IMG/VR virus record: IMGVR_UViG_3300042568_000857
Span: 1-61,843 of that record
Direction: 5' to 3' (one strand)
Origin: a virus
DNA: 61,843 bases
Shown here piece after piece: positions 48,054-57,257 of the stretch. The notes beneath the pieces are model-generated. The model saw nothing but the letters and a program-made list of their open reading frames with translations, ran no database searches and had not been told where the DNA came from. Both the position numbers and the translations under genes were made by a program. How positions within the stretch are numbered: position 1 is the stretch's first letter; each line of letters begins with the position of its first letter.

Positions 48054-48674
48054 ATGCCTTTCATTCTCTCCGACACTCCACAAGTCATCCGGTGCCTTGT
48101 CCGCGCCGAGTTTACTCAGAACCACCAACGCCACCAAGGACAATACCTCCGCGCCCACATTCTCGGGGTCCGTTGCCAGGAAGCGGCAAGCCTTCAATTT
48201 CAGGTAAGGTTTGATGAGCCCAAGATGGCAGGGGCCATGTTTTGCCTGCCGATCCAGGCTTTGTGCTGGAAGCCTTGCCAGGTGCCAGACTCCGAGCTTG
48301 TCCAGCCGTGGGACACGTTTTCGGCCACGTTTGCCGTGCATGAGTTTACCTTGTGGCGGCGGGGCAATGCCCAGCTTCTTAACGTGCGAGGGATTGATGG
48401 CCACCCCGAACGCCTGCCCGCCCGCTACCTGTTCACCCTCGACTTCGCCGGTAACGCCTTGGCAGATGACTTTGAGCAGCATAAACAGCTTCACGTTTTG
48501 CAGATTGAAGCGGGCTGGTTTGCCGCCGTGCCCAACAACCGCGTTTTGAGCGTGGATACCGCTTTTTCCAAGCCCTGCGAAGCTCTGCCGCGTTTTCAAT
48601 CGCTGGATTACCTCTATACCGCAGAATGCAGAATAGGCGAGCCCAGCCTTGACGCCGGGCCGGGCTTGGCGTAG
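48054..48674 (+). CDS. Unknown protein
   Basis: 206 aa, soluble, beta-rich, Cys and Trp containing (AMFCLPIQALCWKPC). No recognised domain. Last gene before a structured intergenic element. Confidence 0.5.
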   Translation: MPFILSDTPQVIRCLVRAEFTQNHQRHQGQYLRAHILGVRCQEAASLQFQVRFDEPKMAGAMFCLPIQALCWKPCQVPDSELVQPWDTFSATFAVHEFTLWRRGNAQLLNVRGIDGHPERLPARYLFTLDFAGNALADDFEQHKQLHVLQIEAGWFAAVPNNRVLSVDTAFSKPCEALPRFQSLDYLYTAECRIGEPSLDAGPGLA

Positions 48675-48756
48675 GCTTGGCCTGCCGCTGGCCTTGTCGG
48701 GCTGGTGGTCCCGTGTGGAACCGGTGTGCATACAGTACATGACCCAATCGTTAAAT

Positions 48757-48830
48757 CGCCCCCATCTAAGCGGGATTTGCCAGTATGCAGGCATTTCCAC
48801 TCCCGCGAGGCTCTGGGGGCGGCCCTTTTG
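48757..48830 (+). ncRNA. Nested three-stem RNA element in the leader of the replication genes
   Basis: CGCCCCC (48757-48763) pairs with GGGGGCG (48815-48821). Inside, GCGGGA pairs with TCCCGC, and TGCC with GGCA. CCCTTTTG follows. This could be a terminator/attenuator or a structured leader for the gene at 48835. Pairing is seen in the sequence; function is inferred. Confidence 0.45.
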
Positions 48831-48834
48831 TGTT

Positions 48835-49248
48835 ATGGACTCCGACTTACTCCACATTCTCCAGCATTCCCTTGGGCTGGATCTGTACGGCCAACCACCC
48901 GAGAATTATCAGGGGTGTCACGATGACGAGTTTCCAGGCTGTTACCGCAATCGCTTTGTCACAAGCCCGACCTCGCCCGATGGAGTGAAGTGCGAACAGT
49001 TGGTGGCCGGTGGCCTGATGGCTAGGCCGACGCGGCAGCCCGGCTTTATTGGAGACATGGTGAACTACTTTGTGACACAGGCAGGCTATGAGGCCGTGCG
49101 CAGGGATTCGCCAAGGCCGCCCAAGGTATCGAAGGCCAAGCGGCGGTGGCAGGCTTTCCGCGAGTTTCGCGAGGCTTATCAATGCACGTTCAAGGAGTAT
49201 TTGAAATGGCCGGGCCGGGCTGAATACGAGCAGAGGGAGGGCGTGTAA
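48835..49248 (+). CDS. Unknown protein upstream of replication genes
   Basis: 137 aa from the ATG at 48835 (MDSDLLHILQHSLGLDLYG). Acidic N-terminus, basic C-terminal half (PRPPKVSKAKRRWQAFREFR). The stop overlaps the next start (TAATG). It may be a replication accessory protein, from context only. Confidence 0.5.
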   Translation: MDSDLLHILQHSLGLDLYGQPPENYQGCHDDEFPGCYRNRFVTSPTSPDGVKCEQLVAGGLMARPTRQPGFIGDMVNYFVTQAGYEAVRRDSPRPPKVSKAKRRWQAFREFREAYQCTFKEYLKWPGRAEYEQREGV

Positions 49249-49934
49249 TGGATACTGGGGCTTTGATTGGTGACATGATTCGCGCTGGCGTCGATCCGGC
49301 GTTGATTGAGCGCACGGTGGACGCTTTGATTGAAATGGCGCGAGTGAGTGCCGCTGCTGTTGACTCGCGGAGTTCGGGTGCTCGCAGACAAGCCGCCTAT
49401 CGTGAACGAATAGCGTCACAAACCGTAACAAACCGTAACGAAACGTCACTTGTTACGGATGATGAATCCCCCTCTCTCCCCCTCTCTCCCCCCTCTCAGA
49501 CTCTCCCCCCTACGCTCCCCCACACACCCGTACGTGAGGCCAAACCCGGCCCGCCATCGGTTCCGGCTACGCCTCCACCGGAGGGCACTGTTTCAGCCTA
49601 CTCCAAACCCAGGCCCCCAAGACCGCCCTCGACCGCCGACCCACGTCACGCCGAGTTTGTCGCCATATTCGCCGACGAATACGCCGAGGCCACCGGCCAG
49701 CCCTACGCCATGGCAGGCGGCAAAGACGGCCAGCAGCTCCAGACCTTGCTCAAGACGCTCAAAGACCTCACCGCCGACGAGTGGCGGACGGGTATCCGTT
49801 GGTCCTGGCAGATTGCCAGCCAAGACGCCTTCGCCAACGCCTGCGTCCGCCAGACCGGCAGCCTAGCCGCCTTCTGCTCGGCCTGGAGCCGCCTTGTGGC
49901 CTACCACTCAACCTACCAACAGCCACGCCGATGA
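49248..49934 (+). CDS. Possible replisome organiser / helicase partner
   Basis: 228 aa. A helical N-terminus, a long Pro/Ser linker (about 75-130), and a helical C-terminus containing LLKTLKDLTADEWRTGIRWSW. This resembles phage replication initiators and loaders with a C-terminal DnaB-interacting helical domain. It is ATGA-coupled to the DnaB-type helicase gene. No Walker motif, so it is not a DnaC-type ATPase. Confidence 0.5.
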   Translation: MDTGALIGDMIRAGVDPALIERTVDALIEMARVSAAAVDSRSSGARRQAAYRERIASQTVTNRNETSLVTDDESPSLPLSPPSQTLPPTLPHTPVREAKPGPPSVPATPPPEGTVSAYSKPRPPRPPSTADPRHAEFVAIFADEYAEATGQPYAMAGGKDGQQLQTLLKTLKDLTADEWRTGIRWSWQIASQDAFANACVRQTGSLAAFCSAWSRLVAYHSTYQQPRR

Positions 49935-51418
49935 CTCCCCAAACAACCGCCGCCCAAGAGTCACCCACGCCCTTTGGCAAAGGCAGCCGCCGTGGCGAAC
50001 TTTCGCCCGAAGAACTGCTTGCCAACCTGAACCACGCCTTGCCATGGAGTGACGATAGCGAGAAAGGCGTGCTCTCGTCCCTCCTGCAAGATCCCCGCCG
50101 ACTCCGCCATGCCCGCCAGAAGATGCGGCCAGATGCGTTCTACCATGAAAGAAACCGCACAACGTATGTGGAACTACTCACCATGGAAGAGGCAGGCCTG
50201 CCCATTGACCCCGTTCTACTCACCAACCGGCTACGGGACCAAAAGAAGTTGGACATGGTAGGCGGCCCGGCGGCGATGATGGAGCTTTTCACCTTTGTTC
50301 CTAGCCCTGCCCACTTTGAGCACTACATGACCGACCTCGTAGGCCGCTGGAAGCTCCGCCAAGCCATCCACGGCTACGCCAAGGCCCTCCACGGCATCCA
50401 AGCAGCCTTTGCCGAGGGCCGGGCTGACACCACGGCAGACGGCGTGCGGGGCAGCCTGAACTTGGCCGGGCAGACGGTGCAGGCGTTCTTGGGCGATTAC
50501 GCGGACTCAGGAGACACCACGGCCAGCCTGAAAGAATGCTTGATGGAGCACATGGACTACATGGGCAAGCTCACCGAGCGGTTGCAGTCGGGGGAGAATC
50601 CGTTGATACCGACCGGCATCCCGACACTGGACAAGGTTTGTGGGGGTATTGGCGCAGATGAATACTGGCTTGTCACCGGCCCCACAAAGTCGGGTAAATC
50701 GGTGCTCACGGGCAATATAGCCGTTCACGCCGCCCGCCGGGGAGTCCGCACCAAAGTTTACACCAACGAAGTCGGCAGGAGGTCCTATGCTGGACGCATC
50801 CTCTCATCATGTTGCAAACATCTGACCGGAGCTATGGACCGGCACGGCCTCAAAGAGCGGTGGCAACAAGAGGAATATGCGCAGGCTCAAAAGCAGCTTG
50901 TGGCCGACATCGGCAAGGTACTTCTGATCGACAACGCCGCTGGGAAGTATGTCGAGGATATTGTTGCAGACATCCGCATGGAGGTAGAGCGCGGGGCCGG
51001 GCTGTTTGTGGTGGACCTTATCGGCAAGATCCGCAGTCGGGAGCGATTCGGCAGCCGTGAGCAGGAGCTAGCCCACATTTCCGGCAGCCTGTGCAACGCC
51101 ACCAAGACCTATTCCGTGCCCATCATCGTAGTAAGCCAAGAGAACGACGAGGGGCAAGTTCGGGAAAGCCGCAGCCTAGCTTTTGACTGCGAGTGCTGGC
51201 TACGCCTCCAGCACTTCACGCCGCCAGCCGAGAAAGGCCGGGGAGGCTTTGGCAAGTCGGCCACGCCGCCTGAGATCGTGCAGGACCGGCGCATTTTGCG
51301 GGTGGAGCTGGCCCGAGGCTTTGCGGCAGGCGAAAAAATCCCGTGCATATTTGATGGCCCGAGGTACACTATTAGGGAGTTGAGCCCAGACGAATCCCAT
51401 TGGACTGACAGCATGTAA
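49931..51418 (+). CDS. dnaB: DnaB-type replicative helicase
   Basis: 495 aa from the ATG at 49931; the frame extends upstream but only inside the previous gene. N-terminal DnaB domain (DDSEKGVLSSLLQDPRRL, near residue 38), RecA-like ATPase with Walker A GPTKSGKS near 250 and Walker B-like LFVVDLIGKI near 358, then PIIVVSQEND. It unwinds DNA 5' to 3' ahead of the fork as a hexamer. No phage primase or polymerase is encoded nearby, so host enzymes are probably recruited. Confidence 0.87.
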   Translation: MTPQTTAAQESPTPFGKGSRRGELSPEELLANLNHALPWSDDSEKGVLSSLLQDPRRLRHARQKMRPDAFYHERNRTTYVELLTMEEAGLPIDPVLLTNRLRDQKKLDMVGGPAAMMELFTFVPSPAHFEHYMTDLVGRWKLRQAIHGYAKALHGIQAAFAEGRADTTADGVRGSLNLAGQTVQAFLGDYADSGDTTASLKECLMEHMDYMGKLTERLQSGENPLIPTGIPTLDKVCGGIGADEYWLVTGPTKSGKSVLTGNIAVHAARRGVRTKVYTNEVGRRSYAGRILSSCCKHLTGAMDRHGLKERWQQEEYAQAQKQLVADIGKVLLIDNAAGKYVEDIVADIRMEVERGAGLFVVDLIGKIRSRERFGSREQELAHISGSLCNATKTYSVPIIVVSQENDEGQVRESRSLAFDCECWLRLQHFTPPAEKGRGGFGKSATPPEIVQDRRILRVELARGFAAGEKIPCIFDGPRYTIRELSPDESHWTDSM

Positions 51419-51436
51419 CACCAGACATCCGACACC

Positions 51437-51715
51437 ATGACCGCCGAAGACGCCCTCTTTACCCTTCCCGCCAGCCCGCCGCCAGCCCTGGCCCGCCTCC
51501 GGGCAGAATACGCCGAGGCCGTGGCGGCATGGCACGCCGCAGACGAGCACGAAGACGAGAGCGGGGAGGCTGTGCCCCGTGAGGTCACTCGCCGAATGCA
51601 CCGCGCCGAATGCTGCCTCCGCGCCGAAGAGGCCCGTCTGGCCGCCTTGGCCGACACTAGCCACTGCGACGAGCTTGGCGTGGCCTTTGCTGAACTTCCA
51701 CACGCGCTCCCATGA
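51437..51715 (+). CDS. Small helical protein
   Basis: 92 aa, Ala/Glu/Arg-rich, probably two long helices (AEYAEAVAAWHAADEHED). Leader is CAGACATCCGACACC; ATGA overlap with the next gene. Unknown. Confidence 0.5.
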   Translation: MTAEDALFTLPASPPPALARLRAEYAEAVAAWHAADEHEDESGEAVPREVTRRMHRAECCLRAEEARLAALADTSHCDELGVAFAELPHALP

Positions 51716-51894
51716 CCGCCACCCAGCCCTGCCCCATCGCCCGAGCCGAGGCTGGCCTAGCCGCCATCTTCGCCGCCTGCCAAGCCAACAAGGCCCGCGC
51801 TGCCCAGGCACGGCAGGCCAAGGCCGACGCCCGGCTTGCCCAGGGCGGGCTCTGGTGGCGGAAAGACAATTCACCCACACAACACAATGACTGA
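51712..51894 (+). CDS. Very small Ala-rich protein
   Basis: 60 aa, helical and basic (ANKARAAQARQAKADARLAQ). ATGA-coupled start; overlaps the next gene by 8 nt. Confidence 0.45.
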   Translation: MTATQPCPIARAEAGLAAIFAACQANKARAAQARQAKADARLAQGGLWWRKDNSPTQHND

Positions 51895-52177
51895 AATCAC
51901 CTCATCCGAACAAACCTTTGATGCCATCGCTTCTGCACTCATGCCTTTAGAGCCGGGCGAGTCAGTAGCCATTTTGGTTTATATGACCGCTCTCGTCACC
52001 ACTAAATACAATCCTGGCGTTCCTGCCGCCGGGCTCAAGGCCAAGTTATCTGACATGATTGGCGTGGCTATAGATGCCCAGGCCGAGCTGGCCGCCAAGG
52101 TCGCCGTGGCCGTGGACGGGCAGATTGGCGACGGCACCGGCTGGGCTGGCTTTGCCGATTCGCAGGTGGCGGGCTAG
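51887..52177 (+). CDS. Small unknown protein
   Basis: 96 aa from the ATG at 51887 (MTEITSSEQTFDAIASALMP). Mostly helical, Ala-rich, acidic. Unknown. Confidence 0.5.
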   Translation: MTEITSSEQTFDAIASALMPLEPGESVAILVYMTALVTTKYNPGVPAAGLKAKLSDMIGVAIDAQAELAAKVAVAVDGQIGDGTGWAGFADSQVAG

Positions 52178-52180
52178 GCT

Positions 52181-52411
52181 ATGAATGCGCTCGTCCATCA
52201 CTGCACGCCAGTAAATCGGGATGCGGCGTTCATCCTGCGCCCATCTACTCTGCAAGGCCAGCCAAGCGTGCCGATTGAACAGCAGGGCACTATCAGCAAA
52301 TGCCCGTACTGCGGCGGGCGGGCCTACCGGGGTGGCTGGTGCTTTGGCTGTGGGGCCTCGCTGCCTAGAGTTGCCCTGCGCTGCGGTAAAGCAGGGACAG
52401 ATTGCGAATAA
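52181..52411 (+). CDS. Small zinc-ribbon protein
   Basis: 76 aa with CPYCGGRAYRGGWCFGCGAS, a C-x2-C ... C-x2-C ribbon. Last gene of the plus operon; its final 47 nt overlap the end of the tail gene on the other strand. Confidence 0.55.
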   Translation: MNALVHHCTPVNRDAAFILRPSTLQGQPSVPIEQQGTISKCPYCGGRAYRGGWCFGCGASLPRVALRCGKAGTDCE

Positions 52412-55355
52412 CCCACGGGCTTTGTTCTGCGGAGGTGATGGTAAAGCGGATCTTGACTGCTTCTCCGCCAAGTTGGCACATTATTTTTCTAAGTTGCTGT
52501 GTCCCTGTGCTGTAAAGGTCATCTATAGTGCGCGTGACGCTAAAACCGGATTTGTTGATTAGCTCAATATCCACCCAGGCTCTGCTGTTTTTGATCGTGG
52601 AAAACAGCAGGCCGGTAAATTGTTTGAAACTCGAAAGCCTACCCAGGTCAATAAAGCCCGTTTCGATTACTGCCTGATAGGCTTGATAATATCTAAAACC
52701 TCCTCGGTCAACGTAGCCATATCCGGCATATTGAACCGGAATTGGGTCAATGATGGCGTGCGGAGTGTAAGCAGAGCTAGAGCTAAGCTCATCTCCGCTG
52801 TCATTTTGTTGGCGCGAGTCCATGAAAAACAAGTTTCCGTCCTCATCGCAAAAAACAGTTTCAGGGCGCTCCGCCTCCATCTTTGCCACGCAAAAGACTT
52901 TAGGGTATGTGAACTCACCAACGACTCCGTTGTTTTGGAAATCAAACGCAAAGCTAGTCAACGTGTTGTCTTGTCCAGGGAACGAATACCAGTAGATCTC
53001 CGAGCGGAGGTCAATATATGTATTCACACGGTCGGGTTGTTGGCCAATTCTATCAATATTCGCGATGTCGAGGATGTACTCAATGGCATCTTTGGTGCTA
53101 GCGGCAATGTTTCGGCGTCCGTAGCGGGCACCGCTAAACTCATAGATTTGCAGGTCAGATCCCAAGAAGAAGATTTTGGAGTTCTCATAATCTGTGATGC
53201 ACGCCGGATTGAGCGCCCCCACCGTAACCTGCGGGATATGCTTGTCGGCTGTCGGATCGGACGGGTTCAGTAGAATCACGCCGTTGTTGGTGTGGACGTG
53301 GAGCCGGTAATCATCCGTATAAAGCGCCGTCACTCGTAGGCGGCTGGTCTGGCGGGCTAAACTGACAAGCTCTGGTTCCTGCGAATATGCGCCTTCTGGG
53401 CAAATCTCGTCGTCGGTCGCGTTCTTGGAGACATAAAGCAGGTCGGGATTATCAAGACCGCCACCGAACCAAGTCTGGCCACCCACCATCACAACATCCT
53501 TGTACGGCAAAGGCCGGTTTTGGTCCACTGACATCGCGGAACCGATTTCTGTATTCGTGCCGACCTGCAATGTCTTTGTGCCAGACGTATTCGCCACCTC
53601 GCCCACAAAGGACCACACGGCAGCCGTGCCCTCGCCGAACTGAAAATACACCCGGATCAAATCAAACCGCCCGCCCTCTGCCGCCGGGTCCGGCGTGATG
53701 GTCACTAGGATGTCAGAGCGGGTGGACTCGTCCAAGATGATCGTGTTGGAGATGTCGGAGGAAATGCCCTCATAGCCCAGCCGCTCCGTGCCTGAGTCGA
53801 AATAGCGCAAATACACGGTGCAGGTCTGCGAGGTCAGGCCCTCCGACGTGCCCGCCCCCAGGCCGCCCGACAAGAAGGCTGGGCCGTAACTGCCTGCGTC
53901 GCTTGTGGCATCGGCGGCGGACTTGGCGGCCTCCAGAATGCCCACAACGCGGGTATCGGCGTTGACGTAGGCAACCACGGCGTCGGTGGAGTTGATGGGC
54001 GCGGTGCTGCCCGTGATGATGGTGTAGAGGTACGGGTTGCTTGTCGTACCTGTGCCGGAGAGCGTGGAACTAATCGAGGTCGCGTAGGCCGACTGCTGGA
54101 TGGCGACTTGGATACGGTTGTTGCCGCCGGAGCCGGGGAAGTTTGTGGCGTCCGCCGTGAACGTGAGCGTGGCCGTGCCAGCCCTGACCGCCGTTCCTGT
54201 GGGAACAATGTTTTGCGTGCCACTGCCAGCCGTTGTGAGATTGATCGCCGCACCGCCAGCCGTGGCCGCCAGTTTGAAGAAGAACACATTAGTGCCCACG
54301 TCACGCATGTAGTATGTTGTGGCGACGAGAAGCGGGCTTGGCAGCGTGCCCGAAGTTGTGAGCGTGACGGCCTGGGCGTCGCTGTAGCCGTGGCCGAAAA
54401 GTTGGTAAAGCACCACGCCAGAGCCCGCCGTGGTGATGTCGATGGCAGCCCCGCCCGCCGTAGCGGCTAGGCTTGTCGTCGTGCCGGAAACAGATTTGCA
54501 GTAGTACAGCGTGTTGTTGGTAAGGCCAGCCGGGGCCGAGGTCGCCACCAGCAAGACAGCCATGCCCTCGGTAGGCAGGAAGCCCGACACGGCCAGCGTA
54601 TTAGCCGAGGCCGAGACAACGCACGTTGCTGACGCTGAGTAACTGTAAACGTAATCCGTCGCCACCACGGGCAGGAACATGAAGGCCGCCGAGCCCGCCG
54701 AGCCCGGCAAGGCCCATCTGGCCTGCACGTTGCTAGTGCCCGCAGGCGTGGCCCGGCTGATGACCGGCGTGGCGGGCTGGGCGTTGCTGCCTGCCGAGCG
54801 CCACTTGCCCGGCGTGGCCGTGCGGCCTAGCTGGAAGATGCCGGGTGTGTCTGTGCTGGCGTTGTTGCTCAGCATGAGCTGGGTGGCCGTGCGCTTGCCA
54901 TACCAGCGGGCGTTGGCGTCGAAGCCTACGGCCAATACTTCCCAGGTGGGCGTGCCTGCGGAGAAATCGTAGTCGCCGGAGGTGAAACTGCCGTCATCGC
55001 CGCCATAAAAGAGGCCGCGTGCCTTGCTCTGGGTGAGGTCGTAGAAGAGGATGAAGTTCTTGCCCTGGCGATAGACGCGCACCAGCACTGTCTTATTGGC
55101 CGTCCTTGCCGCCCCGTCCACGCCCACGCCGGACGGGTAGCCGGTGAAGGGCAGGCTGCGGATCTTGGTGGCGGCGGTTTCTGATTCAAAGGTCGCCCAT
55201 AATCTTACATACTTAGGAATACCTTTTATTGCGCCAGTCGGTCTAAGTAGGGTGTTGATGGCGCGCTGTAGCCGCCCTCCCATGTCGGTTGACTCGATTG
55301 AACTCGCCAGAGTACCAAACTCGCGGACATCGTGTGTGTAAAGTTGCGCTCCCAT
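52365..55355 (-). CDS. Large tail protein (tail-tubular B / nozzle-like)
   Basis: 996 aa, beta-rich, no membrane segment. The N-terminal part (MGAQLYTHDVREFGTLASSI ... LRPTGAIKGIPKYVRLWATF) and the C-terminal propeller-like half (KDVVMVGGQTWFGGGLDNP, later ENSKIFFLGSDLQIYEFSG) fit podophage tail-tube nozzle proteins of the gp12/P22 gp10 kind. The middle (about 220-430) carries repeats of LAATAGGAAIDITTAGSGV that look like inserted Ig-like or adhesive modules. Coupled by TAATG to the upstream tail gene. Named from context and architecture. Confidence 0.6.
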   Translation of the reverse strand: MGAQLYTHDVREFGTLASSIESTDMGGRLQRAINTLLRPTGAIKGIPKYVRLWATFESETAATKIRSLPFTGYPSGVGVDGAARTANKTVLVRVYRQGKNFILFYDLTQSKARGLFYGGDDGSFTSGDYDFSAGTPTWEVLAVGFDANARWYGKRTATQLMLSNNASTDTPGIFQLGRTATPGKWRSAGSNAQPATPVISRATPAGTSNVQARWALPGSAGSAAFMFLPVVATDYVYSYSASATCVVSASANTLAVSGFLPTEGMAVLLVATSAPAGLTNNTLYYCKSVSGTTTSLAATAGGAAIDITTAGSGVVLYQLFGHGYSDAQAVTLTTSGTLPSPLLVATTYYMRDVGTNVFFFKLAATAGGAAINLTTAGSGTQNIVPTGTAVRAGTATLTFTADATNFPGSGGNNRIQVAIQQSAYATSISSTLSGTGTTSNPYLYTIITGSTAPINSTDAVVAYVNADTRVVGILEAAKSAADATSDAGSYGPAFLSGGLGAGTSEGLTSQTCTVYLRYFDSGTERLGYEGISSDISNTIILDESTRSDILVTITPDPAAEGGRFDLIRVYFQFGEGTAAVWSFVGEVANTSGTKTLQVGTNTEIGSAMSVDQNRPLPYKDVVMVGGQTWFGGGLDNPDLLYVSKNATDDEICPEGAYSQEPELVSLARQTSRLRVTALYTDDYRLHVHTNNGVILLNPSDPTADKHIPQVTVGALNPACITDYENSKIFFLGSDLQIYEFSGARYGRRNIAASTKDAIEYILDIANIDRIGQQPDRVNTYIDLRSEIYWYSFPGQDNTLTSFAFDFQNNGVVGEFTYPKVFCVAKMEAERPETVFCDEDGNLFFMDSRQQNDSGDELSSSSAYTPHAIIDPIPVQYAGYGYVDRGGFRYYQAYQAVIETGFIDLGRLSSFKQFTGLLFSTIKNSRAWVDIELINKSGFSVTRTIDDLYSTGTQQLRKIMCQLGGEAVKIRFTITSAEQSPWVIRNLSLLYRSAGQL

Positions 55356-56281
55356 TATCTCTGTTGGCTGTAGCGGTAGCGTTTCTGGATGTTCCCGGCA
55401 ATCGTGAGCTGGGCGGCCTTGGTCATGGCTAAGGAGTAATCGTCTTGAAGCTCAGACTTTGGAATACTGCAAAATTGGTACGAAGCAAAAAACCAGCGCA
55501 CCACTGGCAAAAGTATCTCAACGTCTTTTCCTTGTGGCATCAAGGTCGTGCGGGTGTCCGCCAGCGTCGTCACGGGAGCGAACACAAGTTTCTTAGCGTC
55601 ATAGACGAGCTTGTGAGCCTCGCCCGGCAGTGTGTCGAGCATCAGGCCTCCGCGAAGCGTGCCAAGCACCATCTGGGCGTAGGGCCAGTAGCGGGAGGCT
55701 AGCTGCACTTGCTTTTGCAAGGCCAGCACTAGCCCGGCGTAGCGGCGGTCAAAGTCCATGCTGTAGTTCATCCAACCCATATTTAGGTCGGAGGCTCCTT
55801 GGGCGGGTAGCAAAATGGTTTGCTTGTCGAGGCTCACGGGGTCCATGACCGTTCGCACGTTTGTAGGCATCATAATCCAATCATTATACACCGTCGCCGA
55901 ATAGGTTCCGCTTGCTCCCATGAATGGCTCGGAAAGTAAGGGCGCGGATGGCGTGGACTCGTCCTCAATACGGTTAAGCGTGCTGTCGCCAGTGATGAGG
56001 ATTGAGTTTCCCGGCATCCAGGTGGAAACGTAGCCAGAGTTGAATGTGATGGCCTTAGAGTATTGGGTAACGGTGACGCTTACCGTGACGGGCGGTCTGA
56101 CGACCTCTGCCTGATCTGGCCGTACCTGATAGTAAACAGCGGGGTTTGACTCCCCTACTGCTTCGAGACCTCTGTTGATGTCGCCGATGATGCGCGCCTC
56201 CAAGTTTGGAGGTCCATGCGAGGTCTCTTCGAGACCACACATCCCTAAAAGCTCGTCCCTGATGGTTTGTACAATCGCCAT
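55355..56281 (-). CDS. Tail adaptor (tail-tubular A-like) protein
   Basis: 308 aa. The N-terminus (TIRDELLGMCGLEE ... IIGDINRGLEAVG) is a helical adaptor-like start, followed by a beta domain (VTVSVTVTQYSKAITFNSGY) and helical end. It fits gp11/adaptor proteins that join the portal to the tail nozzle in podophages, consistent with the nozzle-like gene just downstream. Family match not certain. Confidence 0.55.
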   Translation of the reverse strand: MAIVQTIRDELLGMCGLEETSHGPPNLEARIIGDINRGLEAVGESNPAVYYQVRPDQAEVVRPPVTVSVTVTQYSKAITFNSGYVSTWMPGNSILITGDSTLNRIEDESTPSAPLLSEPFMGASGTYSATVYNDWIMMPTNVRTVMDPVSLDKQTILLPAQGASDLNMGWMNYSMDFDRRYAGLVLALQKQVQLASRYWPYAQMVLGTLRGGLMLDTLPGEAHKLVYDAKKLVFAPVTTLADTRTTLMPQGKDVEILLPVVRWFFASYQFCSIPKSELQDDYSLAMTKAAQLTIAGNIQKRYRYSQQR

Positions 56282-56326
56282 TGTCCCATGTTACTCGCTC
56301 GCCCCTGTACGGCAAGAGCAATTCGC

Positions 56327-56410
56327 TTGCACAGATTGTAGCGTTGGATAGAATGTCGCGCCGATTAGAGGTCGAAACTCCGCACGGCGCTAACTCCAAT
56401 TCATCATACC
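56327..56410 (+). promoter_or_regulatory. HNH-5 leader: promoter plus 5' hairpin
   Basis: Plus strand: -35 TTGCAC (56327-56332), 16-nt spacer, -10 TAGAAT (56349-56354), 3 nt. The hairpin (56358-56390) has outer stem GCGCCG/CGGCGC and inner stem GAG/CTC around the 7-nt loop GTCGAAA. TAACTCCAATTCATCATACC leads to the ATG. Confidence 0.72.
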
Positions 56411-57022
56411 ATGAACGAAGCTACGACCACCGTGCTACCAGCACGCAGCGAAATCAAGCTCACTCCATCTCAAGAGGCGAGTTTTTGGGCGAAAGTGAAC
56501 AAAGACGGCCCAACGATGCCGCACATGGAAAGCCCGTGCTGGGTCTGGACATCCGACACAATAAAAAACGGTTATGGCCGTATGCGTGTAGGTCGCAAGA
56601 ATTTTCTTGCCCACCGTATCGCATGGACGCTGGCTAATGGCCCTATACCGCATGATGGCAGCCACCACGGGATTTGTGTATGCCATAGATGTGATCGTCG
56701 TAATTGCACAAATCCTGCGCATTTCTTCCTTGGCACTAACGCTGACAACATACGCGATATGTTCGCTAAAAAGCGCAATGGTAGCAGCATAAAGCCAGAA
56801 AGCAGGCCACGCGGAGACAACCATCATTTTCGGACAAAACCTGAATGCGTTCGACGTGGTGAGTTACATGGTCGCGCTAAATTTAGTGCTAACCTAGTAT
56901 TGGATATACGAGGTGCATACTCGGCGGGCAACATTTCGCAAAAGCAACTGGCCGCACAATTTGGAATGTCACGCTCTTTGATTAGTCTTATAGTCCACCG
57001 CAAAATCTGGCGGCACATCTGA
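56411..57022 (+). CDS. HNH endonuclease HNH-5
   Basis: 203 aa, the longest of the five, starting MNEATTTVLPARS. Hallmark [23 protein letters not shown] core CVCHRCDRRNCTNPAHFFLG; an extra 15-20 residues before the linker (HHFRTKPECVRRGELHGRA); and a helix-turn-helix tail (SQKQLAAQFGMSRSLISLIV). It is transcribed opposite to the tail genes on both sides. Confidence 0.9.
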   Translation: MNEATTTVLPARSEIKLTPSQEASFWAKVNKDGPTMPHMESPCWVWTSDTIKNGYGRMRVGRKNFLAHRIAWTLANGPIPHDGSHHGICVCHRCDRRNCTNPAHFFLGTNADNIRDMFAKKRNGSSIKPESRPRGDNHHFRTKPECVRRGELHGRAKFSANLVLDIRGAYSAGNISQKQLAAQFGMSRSLISLIVHRKIWRHI

Positions 57023-57052
57023 CCCTGCCCGCCAGCCGTGGGCAAGCCCTTT

Positions 57053-57253
57053 TCAGCCGTCTGCCGTGGCCTGGGCGGCGGCCTGCCTGCCCTCGTCATA
57101 AACTGCCTTCATGTGGGCGGCAATAAGTAGCATTTCAATCCACTCGCGTGAGCCTTTTTGTAATTGCTCTGGCATCCTATTGAGGTCGTAGAGCAGGCTA
57201 AGTGTGGCGGGATTACTGTTAATCCAGGCTAGTGCTTCTTGTTCGTTTTTCAT
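57053..57253 (-). CDS. Small helical protein
   Basis: 66 aa from the ATG at 57253 (MKNEQEALAWINSNPATLS). Helical, with MPEQLQKGSREWIEMLL. The leader is TAACACC with no SD. Unknown. Confidence 0.5.
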   Translation of the reverse strand: MKNEQEALAWINSNPATLSLLYDLNRMPEQLQKGSREWIEMLLIAAHMKAVYDEGRQAAAQATADG

Positions 57254-57257
57254 GGTG

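Noticed and set aside
52365-52411. Antisense overlap of zinc-ribbon and tail genes as a regulatory element
   Set aside because: A 47-nt tail-to-tail overlap is common in compact genomes and no extra structure was seen.
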